From Kribbella sp. NBC_00382 (GTDB lineage Bacteria; Actinomycetota; Actinomycetes; Propionibacteriales; Kribbellaceae): a DNA stretch of 64,000 nucleotides. Positions 32,618-40,447 of the stretch are shown piece after piece. Both the position numbers and the translations under genes were made by a program. The notes beneath the pieces are model-generated. The model ran no database searches. It saw only the letters and a list, made by a program, of their open reading frames with translations, and was not told where the DNA came from. The stretch spans positions 5,518,001 to 5,582,000 of the forward strand of contig NZ_CP107954.1 of assembly GCF_036067295.1 (NCBI RefSeq). The letters run 5' to 3'. Positions within the stretch are counted from its first letter, which is position 1. Every line of letters begins with the position of its first letter.

Positions 32618-32623
32618 TTGAGT

Positions 32624-33265
32624 ATGCAATTGAGTGGGGACTCCGGCCGAGACCGTGCCTACCAGTACCTGCGGGGGACCGTGCTGAGCGATCCAGCGGT
32701 CTCCGGGACGTTCATCAATGAGCAAGCCGTCGCCACCGAGGTCGGCATCTCCCGTACTCCGGTACGCGAAGCCCTGCTCATGTTGGCCGCGGAGGACCTG
32801 GTGCAACTCGTCCCACACCGGGGCGCCTTCGTCGCACCCGTGCCCGGCCGGGAGATCGCCGAGATGATGCAGGCCCGTGGCGTCATCGAGTCCTGGGCGG
32901 CAACTACCTGCCTGGCCTCACCCGATGGCGCACCCGTGGACGCCATGTCCGCAGTGCTCGGGCAGCAGCGTGCCATTGTCGAGGCCGGTGACGCCAAGGA
33001 GTTCATCGAGCTCGATAGCCAGTTCCACGCGCTACTGGTGGAGGCGGCCGGCAATGCCGTGCTCGGCCGGCTATACGACAGCCTGCGCGCTCGACACGTG
33101 CTGCTGGGCGTAGTGGCCTTGCAGCGGAGCACCACCAGGCGGCAGGACGTACTGGCCGAGCACCAAGCGATCGTGGACGGCCTTGCCTCCGGGGACGCAG
33201 CCGAGGCCGAGAAGGCGATCCTGCGCCACCTCGACACCACCGGCTCCATCCTTATGCAGGGCTGA
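32624..33265 (+). CDS. GntR family regulator, FCD (FadR-like) subfamily
   Basis: 213 residues. The GntR wHTH includes YQYLRGTVLSDPAVSGTFIN, EVGISRTPVREALLMLAAED and LVPHRGAFV. The FCD effector domain has metal-site signatures: LDSQFHALLVEAAGNAVL, then HQAIVDGLASGD and the terminal HL. FCD regulators sense carboxylic acids and usually repress catabolic genes. It likely controls the nitrilase, itself, the MFS carrier and the DUF2848/cupin pair through TGTATACA. The last codons fall in a 15-bp tandem repeat. Confidence 0.9.
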   Translation: MQLSGDSGRDRAYQYLRGTVLSDPAVSGTFINEQAVATEVGISRTPVREALLMLAAEDLVQLVPHRGAFVAPVPGREIAEMMQARGVIESWAATTCLASPDGAPVDAMSAVLGQQRAIVEAGDAKEFIELDSQFHALLVEAAGNAVLGRLYDSLRARHVLLGVVALQRSTTRRQDVLAEHQAIVDGLASGDAAEAEKAILRHLDTTGSILMQG

Positions 33266-33315
33266 ATCATGCTGGGCTGAATCACGCAGGGCTGAATCAT
33301 GCAGGGCTGACAGCA
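33256..33315. repeat. 15-bp tandem repeats bridging two convergent gene ends
   Basis: Four 15-nt units (33256-33270, 33271-33285, 33286-33300, 33301-33315) based on GCAGGGCTGAATCAT, the last diverging after GCAGGGCTGA. They contain the GntR stop codon and, on the other strand, the MFS stop codon. Expansion here would alter the ends of both proteins. Confidence 0.8.
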
Positions 33316-34616
33316 GTCGCGGAGATCGGCGCCACGTCGTCCTGTACCGCCCGGCCGAGCCTCAAGCCGACCAGGGTGACGACACAGGCCACCACGATGT
33401 ACAGCGCGATCACATAGCCAGTACCGGTCTTCGCCAGGAAGTAGGTGAATGCCAATGGCGCCAGCGCGCCCCCGATGATGCCGGCGAAGGTGTAGGCCAG
33501 GGAGCTACCCGTGTACCGCAGCCGTGCCGTGAACTGCTCCGACACAAAGGCTGCCTGCGGTCCATACATCAGCGAGTGGAACACCAGCCCGATCACCACA
33601 CCAGGCAGCACAGTCGCGAGCGAGGACGCCATCGCGAAGAACACCACACTCCAGATCGCCCCGCCGACAGCGCCGATGGCATAGATCAGCCTCCGCCCAT
33701 ACCGGTCGGAAAGCCAACCAGACAAGGGGATCAGCCCCACCTGGAACGCAGACCCGACCAGTACCGCCGTCACCGCCTGGCCGCGACTCATCCCCAGGTT
33801 CTTGGTCGCATAGGTCAGCACGAAGACAGCGAACATCGCATAGAGCACGTCAGGCCCAACCCGCGACAGGATGGCCGCGACGAGTCCGCGCGTCTGCGTA
33901 CGCAGTACCTCGGTCACTGGCGCGGTCGGCCGATCGCCACGGGCCTCCAACTCCTTGAATACAGGAGTCTCCTCCAGCTTCGTCCGGATCAGCAGCCCAA
34001 ACGCAACCAGTACTGCGGACAACAGGAAGGCAACCCGCCAACCCCAGCTCAGGAACTGGTCCTCGGACAGCAATCCGGCCAGTACCGCCAGCACGCCGTT
34101 GGCCATCAACGTGCCGAGCGGCGGGCCCACCTGAGCGGCGGAGGCCCAGAAGCCCCGCTGCCCAGCCTGGCTGAACTCACTGCTCAGCAGGACCGCTCCA
34201 CCCCACTCGCCGCCAACCCCTACGCCTTGGATGAACCGCAGGAACACCAGGAGGGTCGGTGCAAGAGCCCCGGCCTGCGGGTGGGTCGGCAGTAGCCCGA
34301 TGAAGAAGGTGGCGATGCCGATCAGCAGCAAGGTCGCGACCAGCACCTTCTTGCGGCCGATCACGTCACCCAGTCGGCCGAAGATGATGCCGCCGAGCGG
34401 CCGGGCGATGTAGCCGACCGCGTACGTGCCGAAGGCCTGCAGTGTGCCGGTGAGCGGCTCGCTGCCCGGGAAGAACAGGTCACCGAAGACGAGCGCCGCG
34501 GCGGAGCTGTAGACGGCGAAGTCGTACCACTCCAGCGACGTGCCCGACAGGCTCGCCGCGAAGGCTTTGTACAGACTCCGGCGATCACCGGCGACTGGGG
34601 CGGTGGGATTGGACAT
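33297..34616 (-). CDS. MFS transporter, metabolite:H+ symporter (MHS) type
   Basis: 439 residues with 12 predicted spans. MHS features: SLSGTSLEWYDFAVYSSAAA in span 1, FGRLGDVIGRKKVLV in loop 2-3, RFIQGVGVGGEWGGAVLLSS, LSGWLSDRYGRRLIY, and AAFVSEQFTARLRYTGSSLAY. MHS carriers import dicarboxylates, betaines, aromatic acids and similar. The divergent DUF2848/cupin operon and the shared TGTATACA site suggest uptake of the compound degraded by this cluster. ATG 34616. Confidence 0.92.
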   Translation of the reverse strand: MSNPTAPVAGDRRSLYKAFAASLSGTSLEWYDFAVYSSAAALVFGDLFFPGSEPLTGTLQAFGTYAVGYIARPLGGIIFGRLGDVIGRKKVLVATLLLIGIATFFIGLLPTHPQAGALAPTLLVFLRFIQGVGVGGEWGGAVLLSSEFSQAGQRGFWASAAQVGPPLGTLMANGVLAVLAGLLSEDQFLSWGWRVAFLLSAVLVAFGLLIRTKLEETPVFKELEARGDRPTAPVTEVLRTQTRGLVAAILSRVGPDVLYAMFAVFVLTYATKNLGMSRGQAVTAVLVGSAFQVGLIPLSGWLSDRYGRRLIYAIGAVGGAIWSVVFFAMASSLATVLPGVVIGLVFHSLMYGPQAAFVSEQFTARLRYTGSSLAYTFAGIIGGALAPLAFTYFLAKTGTGYVIALYIVVACVVTLVGLRLGRAVQDDVAPISATAVSPA

Positions 34617-34653
34617 CGGGGTGGACCTCCTCGCGTCGTTGCTCCATACTTGC

Positions 34654-34661
34654 TGTATACA
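34654..34661. promoter_or_regulatory. GntR operator with palindromic -10 (site 2)
   Basis: Second perfect TGTATACA, in the 88-bp divergent region between the MFS gene (start 34616) and the DUF2848 gene (start 34705). TATACA can serve as -10 on both strands. A bound repressor would block both promoters. Confidence 0.6.
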
Positions 34662-34704
34662 ACGTGTTCACGCAAGCCCTGACTCGAATTCAGTGGAGGT
34701 TCCA

Positions 34705-35388
34705 GTGCCCGAGACCCTGCGATTCACGCTCCCGGACGGCTCCGAGCGGCAGATCGACGTCCGATATGCGCTCAACGCGGGCTACGCCGGCCGTGACACC
34801 CAACAGGTGCAGCACCACGTCGACGAGCTCGCGGAGCTGGGTGTGCCAGCCCCGACGCGGATCCCGACCCTGTACCCGCTGCCGGCCAGCCTGGTGAGCC
34901 GGCCGGACGTAGTACAGGTGCCACACGGCAAGACGTCGGGTGAGGCGGAGTGGGCGCTGGTTGTGGGGGATGGGCCGGATGACCTGCTGCTCACGGCCGC
35001 CTGCGACCACACTGACCGGGCGCTGGAAGTACACGGGGTCGCATGGAGCAAGCAGTCGGCACCTGATGTGCTCGGCGACGTGGCATGGCCGCTCAACGCG
35101 ATCGAGGGTGAGCTGGACGAGTTCACGCTCAAGGCGTGGGTGCGGCACGGCGATACCGAGCAGCTGATCCAGGACGGCACGCTCGCGCAGTTGCTGCCGC
35201 CGTCGTACTGGGTGAAGGAGCTGAGCGACCGACTGGTGCCGGGCACGGTGGTGCTGAGTGGGACGATCCCGATGATCGCCGGCGTCGACCAGTTCGCCGA
35301 CGCGTGGCGGGTCGAGCTGACCGACCCGCGCGGCGTGACCAGCCGGATCGACTACAAGGTCGAGCAACTTGCGGAGGCGTGGGAATGA
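34705..35388 (+). CDS. DUF2848 family protein (fumarylacetoacetase-like fold possible)
   Basis: 227 residues with no signal peptide. Conserved-looking blocks are PTLYPLPASLV, GEAEWALVVGDG, TAACDHTDRALEVHG, SKQSAPDVLGDVAWPL and VVLSGTIPMI. These match my memory of DUF2848, proteins found beside transporters and amidases; the late VLSGT motif recalls fumarylacetoacetate hydrolase-type lyases. Function unproven. GTG 34705 follows GGAGG at 34695-34699. Its stop overlaps the cupin start (ATGA). It probably degrades the product of the nitrilase or the imported acid. Confidence 0.7.
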   Translation: MPETLRFTLPDGSERQIDVRYALNAGYAGRDTQQVQHHVDELAELGVPAPTRIPTLYPLPASLVSRPDVVQVPHGKTSGEAEWALVVGDGPDDLLLTAACDHTDRALEVHGVAWSKQSAPDVLGDVAWPLNAIEGELDEFTLKAWVRHGDTEQLIQDGTLAQLLPPSYWVKELSDRLVPGTVVLSGTIPMIAGVDQFADAWRVELTDPRGVTSRIDYKVEQLAEAWE

Positions 35389-35708
35389 AGGCCGAGCACG
35401 AGTTCTTCGCAACAGCCGGAGTGCCCTGGACGGACGCCGCCCCCGGCATCACTCAACAGCTGCTCACTGAAAGCGCCACCGACGGCACGCTGACCAGGAT
35501 CGCTCGATGGGCTCCAGGGACCACGACAGGCGACGAGGTGATCAGGCACGAGTACTTCGAGGAGGTCTACCTACTCGAGGGCTCGCTGACCGACCTCACC
35601 CTCGGCAAGACCTTCACCAAGGGCGACTACGCAGCTCGCCGGCCCGGTATGCCGCATGGGCCGTACCGGACCGACGAGGGCTGCACAATGCTGGAGACCC
35701 GCTATTAG
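35385..35708 (+). CDS. Small cupin-domain protein
   Basis: 107-residue single-domain beta-barrel. Cupin motif 1 is degenerate: HEYFEEVYLLEGSLTD keeps a His and Glu, and motif 2 is YAARRPGMPHGPYRTDEG with a His. Such cupins act as isomerases, dioxygenases or lyases on small carboxylates. It is translationally coupled to the DUF2848 gene. Its TAG interlocks with the TAA of the convergent pepA (35705-35708). Confidence 0.8.
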   Translation: MKAEHEFFATAGVPWTDAAPGITQQLLTESATDGTLTRIARWAPGTTTGDEVIRHEYFEEVYLLEGSLTDLTLGKTFTKGDYAARRPGMPHGPYRTDEGCTMLETRY

Positions 35709-37198
35709 CTAGCGGCAGCGGCGAGCTCGACCAGGGTGCGGACCGAGTAGCCGGTACCACCGCTGGTCGTGTAGCCCGTCGGCCCGCCGTCGTTGAAGGC
35801 CGGGCCGGCCACGTCGAGGTGCACCCAGTCGATGCCCTCGGCAACGAAGTCGCCGAGGAAGGCGGCCGCTGCCAGAGCGCCGCCCCAGGGCTCGCCGGTG
35901 ATGTTCGCCAGGTCGGCGATCTTCGAGTGCGAGCGCAGCTTGTCGAGCATCTCCGACGGGATCGGCAGCGGCCACATCGCCTCACCCGCGGCGACGGCGG
36001 CGTCGACCACCCGGTCCCGGGCGACGTCGGTGTTGGCGAACGCACCGGCCACCTTGGTGCCCAGGGCAACGACACACGCGCCGGTCAGGGTGGCCACGTC
36101 GACGATCAGGTCAGGCTGGTCTTCGGAGGCCCGGACCAGCGCGTCACCGAGTACGAGGCGGCCCTCGGCGTCGGTGTTGAGCACCTCGACCGTCTTGCCG
36201 CCGTACATGGTGAGGACGTCGGACGGGCGGGCCGCCGAGCCGGACGGCATGTTCTCGGCCATCGCGGCGTACGTGGTCACCTGGACCGGCAGTTCGAGCC
36301 GCGCGATCGCGACGGTGGCGGCGATCACCGCGGCGGCGCCGGCCATGTCGGACTTCATGCTGATCATCCCGCTGGCGGTCTTCAGCGACAGGCCGCCCGA
36401 GTCGAAGGTGATGCCCTTGCCGACGAAGGCCAGGTGCGTGACCGGCTTCTTCGGCGTGTAGGTCAGCTTGACCAGCCGCGGCGGGTTCGTGGAGCCCTGG
36501 CCGACGCCGAGGATGCCGCCGTACCCGCCCTTGGCGAGCGCCTTCTCGTCCAGTACCTCGACCTTGACGCCGTACTCCTTGCCGAGCTTGACCGCGTGCG
36601 CGGCGAACTCGGCCGGGTGCAGGTCGGACGGGGGAGTGTTCACCCAGTCGCGGACCTGGTGGACCGCGTCGGCCGTCACCTCGGCGCGCTCCAGCGCTGC
36701 CTTGGCCTCCCGGCTGCGGGCCAGGTCGGTCAGCACGACCACGTTGCCGGGGGCGTCGGTGCTCGCCTCGGACTTGTACGCGTTGAAGGTGTACCGGCCG
36801 ATCAGCGCGCCCTCGGCGATCGCCCGGACGCACTCGGCGTCCGGCGTCGGCAGCGCGAACGCGATCGACTGGCCGGTCTTGGCGGCCCGGACGCCGATTC
36901 CCGCGGCGACCCGCAGATCCTCGGTCTTCAGCGCGCCGTCCGGGGCGGCGCCGAGGCCGACCGCGATCACGATGGCGGACTTGCCGGGCTTCGGGCCGGG
37001 GACCTTGGTGACCTCGCCGGACTTGCCGGTGGCGCCGAGGCCGGCCAGCACCTCCACCAGCTTCCCGCCGTACGCGGCGTTCAGCGACTCGGTGCCGGCG
37101 GGCAGAGTGACGCCGCCGTCGAGCTTGACCACGCCGATCACCAGGACGTCGGTCTTGACGCCGGCCGGATCGGACTTGCTCAGGGTGATGGTGCTCAC
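35705..37198 (-). CDS. pepA: Leucyl aminopeptidase (M17)
   Basis: 497 residues. Cytosolic hexameric di-metal peptidase removing N-terminal residues. The N-terminal macro-like domain (1-170) is followed by the catalytic domain with metal ligands in VGKGITFDSGGLSLK, SDMAGAAAVIA and the signature NTDAEGRLVLGDAL. The usual Lys and Arg are present (GKGIT, EGRL). The C-terminus has DVAGPAFNDGGPTGYTTSGG. GTG 37198 follows an AGGATTTC site. It matches PepB (Rv2213) in the conserved gene order. Confidence 0.95.
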   Translation of the reverse strand: MSTITLSKSDPAGVKTDVLVIGVVKLDGGVTLPAGTESLNAAYGGKLVEVLAGLGATGKSGEVTKVPGPKPGKSAIVIAVGLGAAPDGALKTEDLRVAAGIGVRAAKTGQSIAFALPTPDAECVRAIAEGALIGRYTFNAYKSEASTDAPGNVVVLTDLARSREAKAALERAEVTADAVHQVRDWVNTPPSDLHPAEFAAHAVKLGKEYGVKVEVLDEKALAKGGYGGILGVGQGSTNPPRLVKLTYTPKKPVTHLAFVGKGITFDSGGLSLKTASGMISMKSDMAGAAAVIAATVAIARLELPVQVTTYAAMAENMPSGSAARPSDVLTMYGGKTVEVLNTDAEGRLVLGDALVRASEDQPDLIVDVATLTGACVVALGTKVAGAFANTDVARDRVVDAAVAAGEAMWPLPIPSEMLDKLRSHSKIADLANITGEPWGGALAAAAFLGDFVAEGIDWVHLDVAGPAFNDGGPTGYTTSGGTGYSVRTLVELAAAAS

Positions 37199-37368
37199 GA
37201 AATCCTCAGTCCTCCTTGACCGGGTGGCAGATGCCGGTCGTGACGTTACGTGAATGCTGCCTCCGCATGCTACGCGTCACAGCTCCATGAAACAGACACA
37301 GCATCCGACTCTCAGGCAGTGATGTCGGCCGCATGCGGCGTAGCCGCTCGTCCGGTAGGTTCCGGTTC

Positions 37369-38475
37369 ATGACCGAGTCGCAGCCGTTGAAGAAGTCCCC
37401 GTTGCACGAGCGGCACGTCGCCCTCGGCGCCAAGTTCGCCGAGTTCGGCGGCTGGGAGATGCCACTGGAGTACAGCGGGGTCGTCGCCGAGCACACCGCG
37501 GTCCGGACCTCCGTCGGCGTCTTCGACGTCAGCCACCTCGGCAAGGCGACGGTCAAGGGCCCGGGCGCCGCGGCGTACGTGAACTCCTGCCTGACCAACG
37601 ATTTGGGCAAGATCACCCCCGGCCAGGCGCAGTACACGCTGTGCTGTGCCGAGGACGGCGGCGTGGTCGACGACCTGATCGCGTACCTGCATGCAGACGA
37701 CGACGTGTTCCTGATCCCGAACGCTGCCAACACCGCCGAGGTCGTCCGCCGGCTTGCCGAGCAGGCGCCGGACGGCGTCGTGGTGACCAACACCCACGAC
37801 GACTACGCGATCCTGGCCGTCCAGGGCACCGACAGCGACGAGGTGGTCAAGGCGATCGGCCTGCCGACCGGCCACGACTACATGTCCTTCGCCGTTGCTG
37901 ACTTCTCCGGTACGCCGGTAGTCGTCTGCCGCACCGGCTACACGGGTGAACGCGGCTACGAGCTGGTAGTGCCCAATGAGGCAGCGGTTGCCGTCTTCGA
38001 CGCGCTACTGAAGGCAGGGGAGCAGTACAACCTCGTACCGGCCGGGCTGGGCGCTCGCGACACGCTCCGGACCGAGATGGGCTACCCGCTGCACGGTCAG
38101 GACATCTCGCCGGAGATCACGCCGGTCCAGGCGCGTTCGGGCTGGGCCGTGGGCTGGAAGAAGGAGCACTTCTGGGGCGACGAGGCACTGCGTGCGGAGA
38201 AGGCGGCCGGCCCGGCCAAGATCCTGCGTGGCCTGCGTGCAGTCGGCCGTGGCATCCCGCGTCCTCACATGACGGTCGTGAACCCCGAGGGCACCAGCCT
38301 GGGTGAGGTGACGTCCGGGACGTTCTCCCCGACGCTCAAGAAGGGCATCGCCCTGGCGCTGCTCGACGCAGCGGTCAAGGAAGGCGACCAGGTCGCAGTA
38401 GACATCCGCGGCCGGCAGGAGGCCTTCGAGGTCGTCAAGCCCCCCTTCGTCACCGTGCACGTCCGCGAAAGCTGA
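37369..38475 (+). CDS. gcvT: Glycine cleavage system aminomethyltransferase (T protein)
   Basis: Transfers the aminomethyl group from lipoyl-GcvH to tetrahydrofolate. The 368 residues carry PLHERHVALGAKFAEFGGWE, FDVSHLGKATVKGP, TGYTGERGYELVVP with the folate-site region, GLGARDTLRTEMGYPLHGQD and ALRAEKAAGPAK. The ATG at 37369 lies 7 nt after TAGGTT, so the transcript may be leaderless. GcvP and GcvH are not in the window; lpdA supplies the L protein. A hairpin follows at 38494-38523. Confidence 0.95.
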   Translation: MTESQPLKKSPLHERHVALGAKFAEFGGWEMPLEYSGVVAEHTAVRTSVGVFDVSHLGKATVKGPGAAAYVNSCLTNDLGKITPGQAQYTLCCAEDGGVVDDLIAYLHADDDVFLIPNAANTAEVVRRLAEQAPDGVVVTNTHDDYAILAVQGTDSDEVVKAIGLPTGHDYMSFAVADFSGTPVVVCRTGYTGERGYELVVPNEAAVAVFDALLKAGEQYNLVPAGLGARDTLRTEMGYPLHGQDISPEITPVQARSGWAVGWKKEHFWGDEALRAEKAAGPAKILRGLRAVGRGIPRPHMTVVNPEGTSLGEVTSGTFSPTLKKGIALALLDAAVKEGDQVAVDIRGRQEAFEVVKPPFVTVHVRES

Positions 38476-38493
38476 CCTACCCGCCTGCGGCGG

Positions 38494-38523
38494 CGAACCC
38501 GGGTCACTGAGACCCGCGGTTCG
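38494..38523 (+). terminator. Terminator after gcvT
   Basis: CGAACC (38494-38499) pairs with GGTTCG (38518-38523), and inner GGGTC pairs with GACCC, around a 5-nt loop, 18 nt past the gcvT stop. No clear U-tract. Confidence 0.6.
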
Positions 38524-38707
38524 TCCCGCACCCGCGGAGCCGCAGTACCACGACAATGAGCCTGTACTCCGTACGCACTCACGCACCATCCCCGCCCCGG
38601 CTGCGAAGCGGGCGTGAGCAGGCTGGACACCAGCCCAAGCAAAGCTGTTGCCAGTACTACCGGGTGACTCCTCCACGAGCGCATAAGCGCAGCCTGTGCC
38701 AGATCTG

Positions 38708-38736
38708 TTACCCACCGCCTACCACCGAGCTACTCT
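38708..38736 (+). promoter_or_regulatory. Leaderless promoter of the truncated SARP gene
   Basis: TTACCC (38708-38713), 17-bp spacer and TACTCT (38731-38736), with the GTG start 6 nt later. The paralogous gene at 46565 has TACTGT at the same 6-nt distance from its ATG, so the arrangement is conserved in the pair. Confidence 0.5.
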
Positions 38737-38742
38737 GCGCAG

Positions 38743-40017
38743 GTGGATTACCGCTTGCTGGGTCCGGTGGAGGTCTGGGCGGCTGGGCGCAAGGTGGAGC
38801 TCAAGCGGAGGCAGGAGCGGTTGCTGCTTGCCGTCTTGCTGCTGGAGCCGGGGAAGGTCGTACCGACTGACCGGCTGATCGGGTTGCTGTGGCCCGAGGA
38901 GCAGCCGGGGAACCCGAAGCGGGCACTGCAGGTCTATGTGTCCCGGCTGCGCGCAGTACTGATGGATGCCGAGCTTCTGGGCGAGGCCGGCGGGTACGTG
39001 CTCAAGGGAACCGCTGGTCGGACCGATGTCGAGAAGTTCGCCGCGCTGGTCGAGCGGGCCCGGGTGCTGCCGGATCTGGCGCGGCGCCGGGAGGTACTGG
39101 TCGAGGCGTTGGCGCTGTGGCGTGGACCGGCGCTGGCGGATGTCGCCTCTGAGGATGTCCGGCGCAGGCTGTGCAGCGGGCTCGACGAGTCGCGGTGGGC
39201 GGCGCAAGAGTTGCGGCTGAAGACCGAGCTTGCGCTGGGACGCCACCAGGAGTTGCTCCCCGAGCTGGCGGAGCTCACCAGTGCCGAGCCGACGCGCGAA
39301 GGCCTGGCAGCGGCCCGCATGCTGGCGCTGTACCGCTCCGGAAGACAGGCCAACGCCTTGGCTGTCTATGCCGAGCTGGTACGCCACCTGGACGAGGAGT
39401 TGGGCGTCGAACCCGGCCAGGAGATCCGTGACCTCCAGGTCGCCATGCTCCGCCAGGACGAATCCCTGAACCTCACGCCACCCGAGACCGGCCCGCGAGA
39501 GCTCCCCGCCGACGTGAGCCTGCTGGTCGGCCGTGACGAACTGCTGGACGAGTTGGCCAAGGTACTGGCGAGCGCGGGCCGGGGGAGCGGCGTACCGGCT
39601 GTTGTCTGTCTCTATGGCGCCGCCGGGACCGGCAAGTCGGCAACTGCTGTCCGGCTCGGCCATCGGCTTGCTGACGACTACCCGGGCGGACAGCTCTTCG
39701 CCCGGCTGCAGGACGTCAACGGCGAGGCCGTACCTCCGAGCACCGTCCTAGTGCGACTACTGCGCTCACTGGGCGTCGACCCCAAGACCTTCCCCGATTC
39801 CCTGGAGGAGCGGTCGTCCCTGCTCCGGAGCACGCTGGCTGGCCGCTCCGTCCTCCTGGTCTTCGACGACGCACTAGATGCCGGCCAGTTGCGGCCACTC
39901 ATGCCCGCCGACGGCCGGTGTGCAGTCATCGCCACCTCACGCCAACCGCTGCTCGGTCTCGAGGACGCTATTCACCGCGAGATTAATCCGGCCGATGACC
40001 AGAAAATTCTGGATTAG
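38743..40017 (+). CDS. SARP/BTAD-type regulator truncated within its NB-ARC domain
   Basis: 424 residues. OmpR-like wHTH at 1-90 (YRLLGPVEVWAAGRKVEL), BTAD helices at 95-240, then an NTPase domain beginning LLVGRDELLDEL with Walker A YGAAGTGKSATA near residue 290 and an LVFDDALDA Walker B-like segment. It ends at INPADDQKILD, where the 952-residue paralogue at 46565 continues with ARC and TPR domains. The last about 15 codons are AT-rich, unlike the rest. It probably lacks effector sensing and may be constitutive or non-functional. GTG start; leaderless. Confidence 0.83.
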   Translation: MDYRLLGPVEVWAAGRKVELKRRQERLLLAVLLLEPGKVVPTDRLIGLLWPEEQPGNPKRALQVYVSRLRAVLMDAELLGEAGGYVLKGTAGRTDVEKFAALVERARVLPDLARRREVLVEALALWRGPALADVASEDVRRRLCSGLDESRWAAQELRLKTELALGRHQELLPELAELTSAEPTREGLAAARMLALYRSGRQANALAVYAELVRHLDEELGVEPGQEIRDLQVAMLRQDESLNLTPPETGPRELPADVSLLVGRDELLDELAKVLASAGRGSGVPAVVCLYGAAGTGKSATAVRLGHRLADDYPGGQLFARLQDVNGEAVPPSTVLVRLLRSLGVDPKTFPDSLEERSSLLRSTLAGRSVLLVFDDALDAGQLRPLMPADGRCAVIATSRQPLLGLEDAIHREINPADDQKILD

Positions 40018-40447
40018 ACCAGATCGAATAAATGTCCGGACCTGACCGGCCGGGAATTCATAGCCGGCTGGAATTGGTGCACCGATATGACAATTCTGAG
40101 ACATTTCACTCCGCAGTAGGTCGGGCACGCTGTGTGAAAATGTGGCACAGAATGGTCAGTGACGGCGCTGTGCCGACGCTATTCGCGTAGGGGTGTGCGC
40201 GGAGCGTAACTATTGGGTGCAAATGTTCCGGTCCGGTACGCGCTCCGGTAACGATTTGTGCACTGGTGGCGGAACCCGCTGGTTTTGGTGTCGGAGTGTC
40301 GGGCAGGCTAGCGCGCGGCTCCGGACGATCCGGCCTTGTCAAGCGAATTTGACTGCATGGCCCTCCGGAGCAAAGGCTCGGCACGATCTACAGACCGCCG
40401 CCGGGCCTGAACCCCGGAATTCTGGCTGACCAGCTGACGGAGCACGC
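40018..40447 (+). promoter_or_regulatory. 430-bp AT-richer intergenic region upstream of the peptide importer
   Basis: No gene seen. GC is about 50-55% over 40021-40140 by direct count, well under the window average. It contains an imperfect dyad (ACATTTCAC at 40101-40109 against GTGAAAATGT at 40134-40143) and CGGAGCG/CGCTCCG arms (40200-40206 and 40251-40257). The importer promoter should be here. The drop begins inside the last codons of the truncated SARP gene. Confidence 0.5.

Noticed and set aside
37309..37318. CTCTCAGGCA upstream of gcvT, reminiscent of the glycine riboswitch core
   Set aside because: No matching GGAGAG or CCGAAGG elements upstream, and the spacing does not fit an aptamer.
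40106..40384. 92-codon minus-strand open frame in the gap before the peptide importer
   Set aside because: No ribosome site, no recognisable motif, and composition typical of noncoding DNA.
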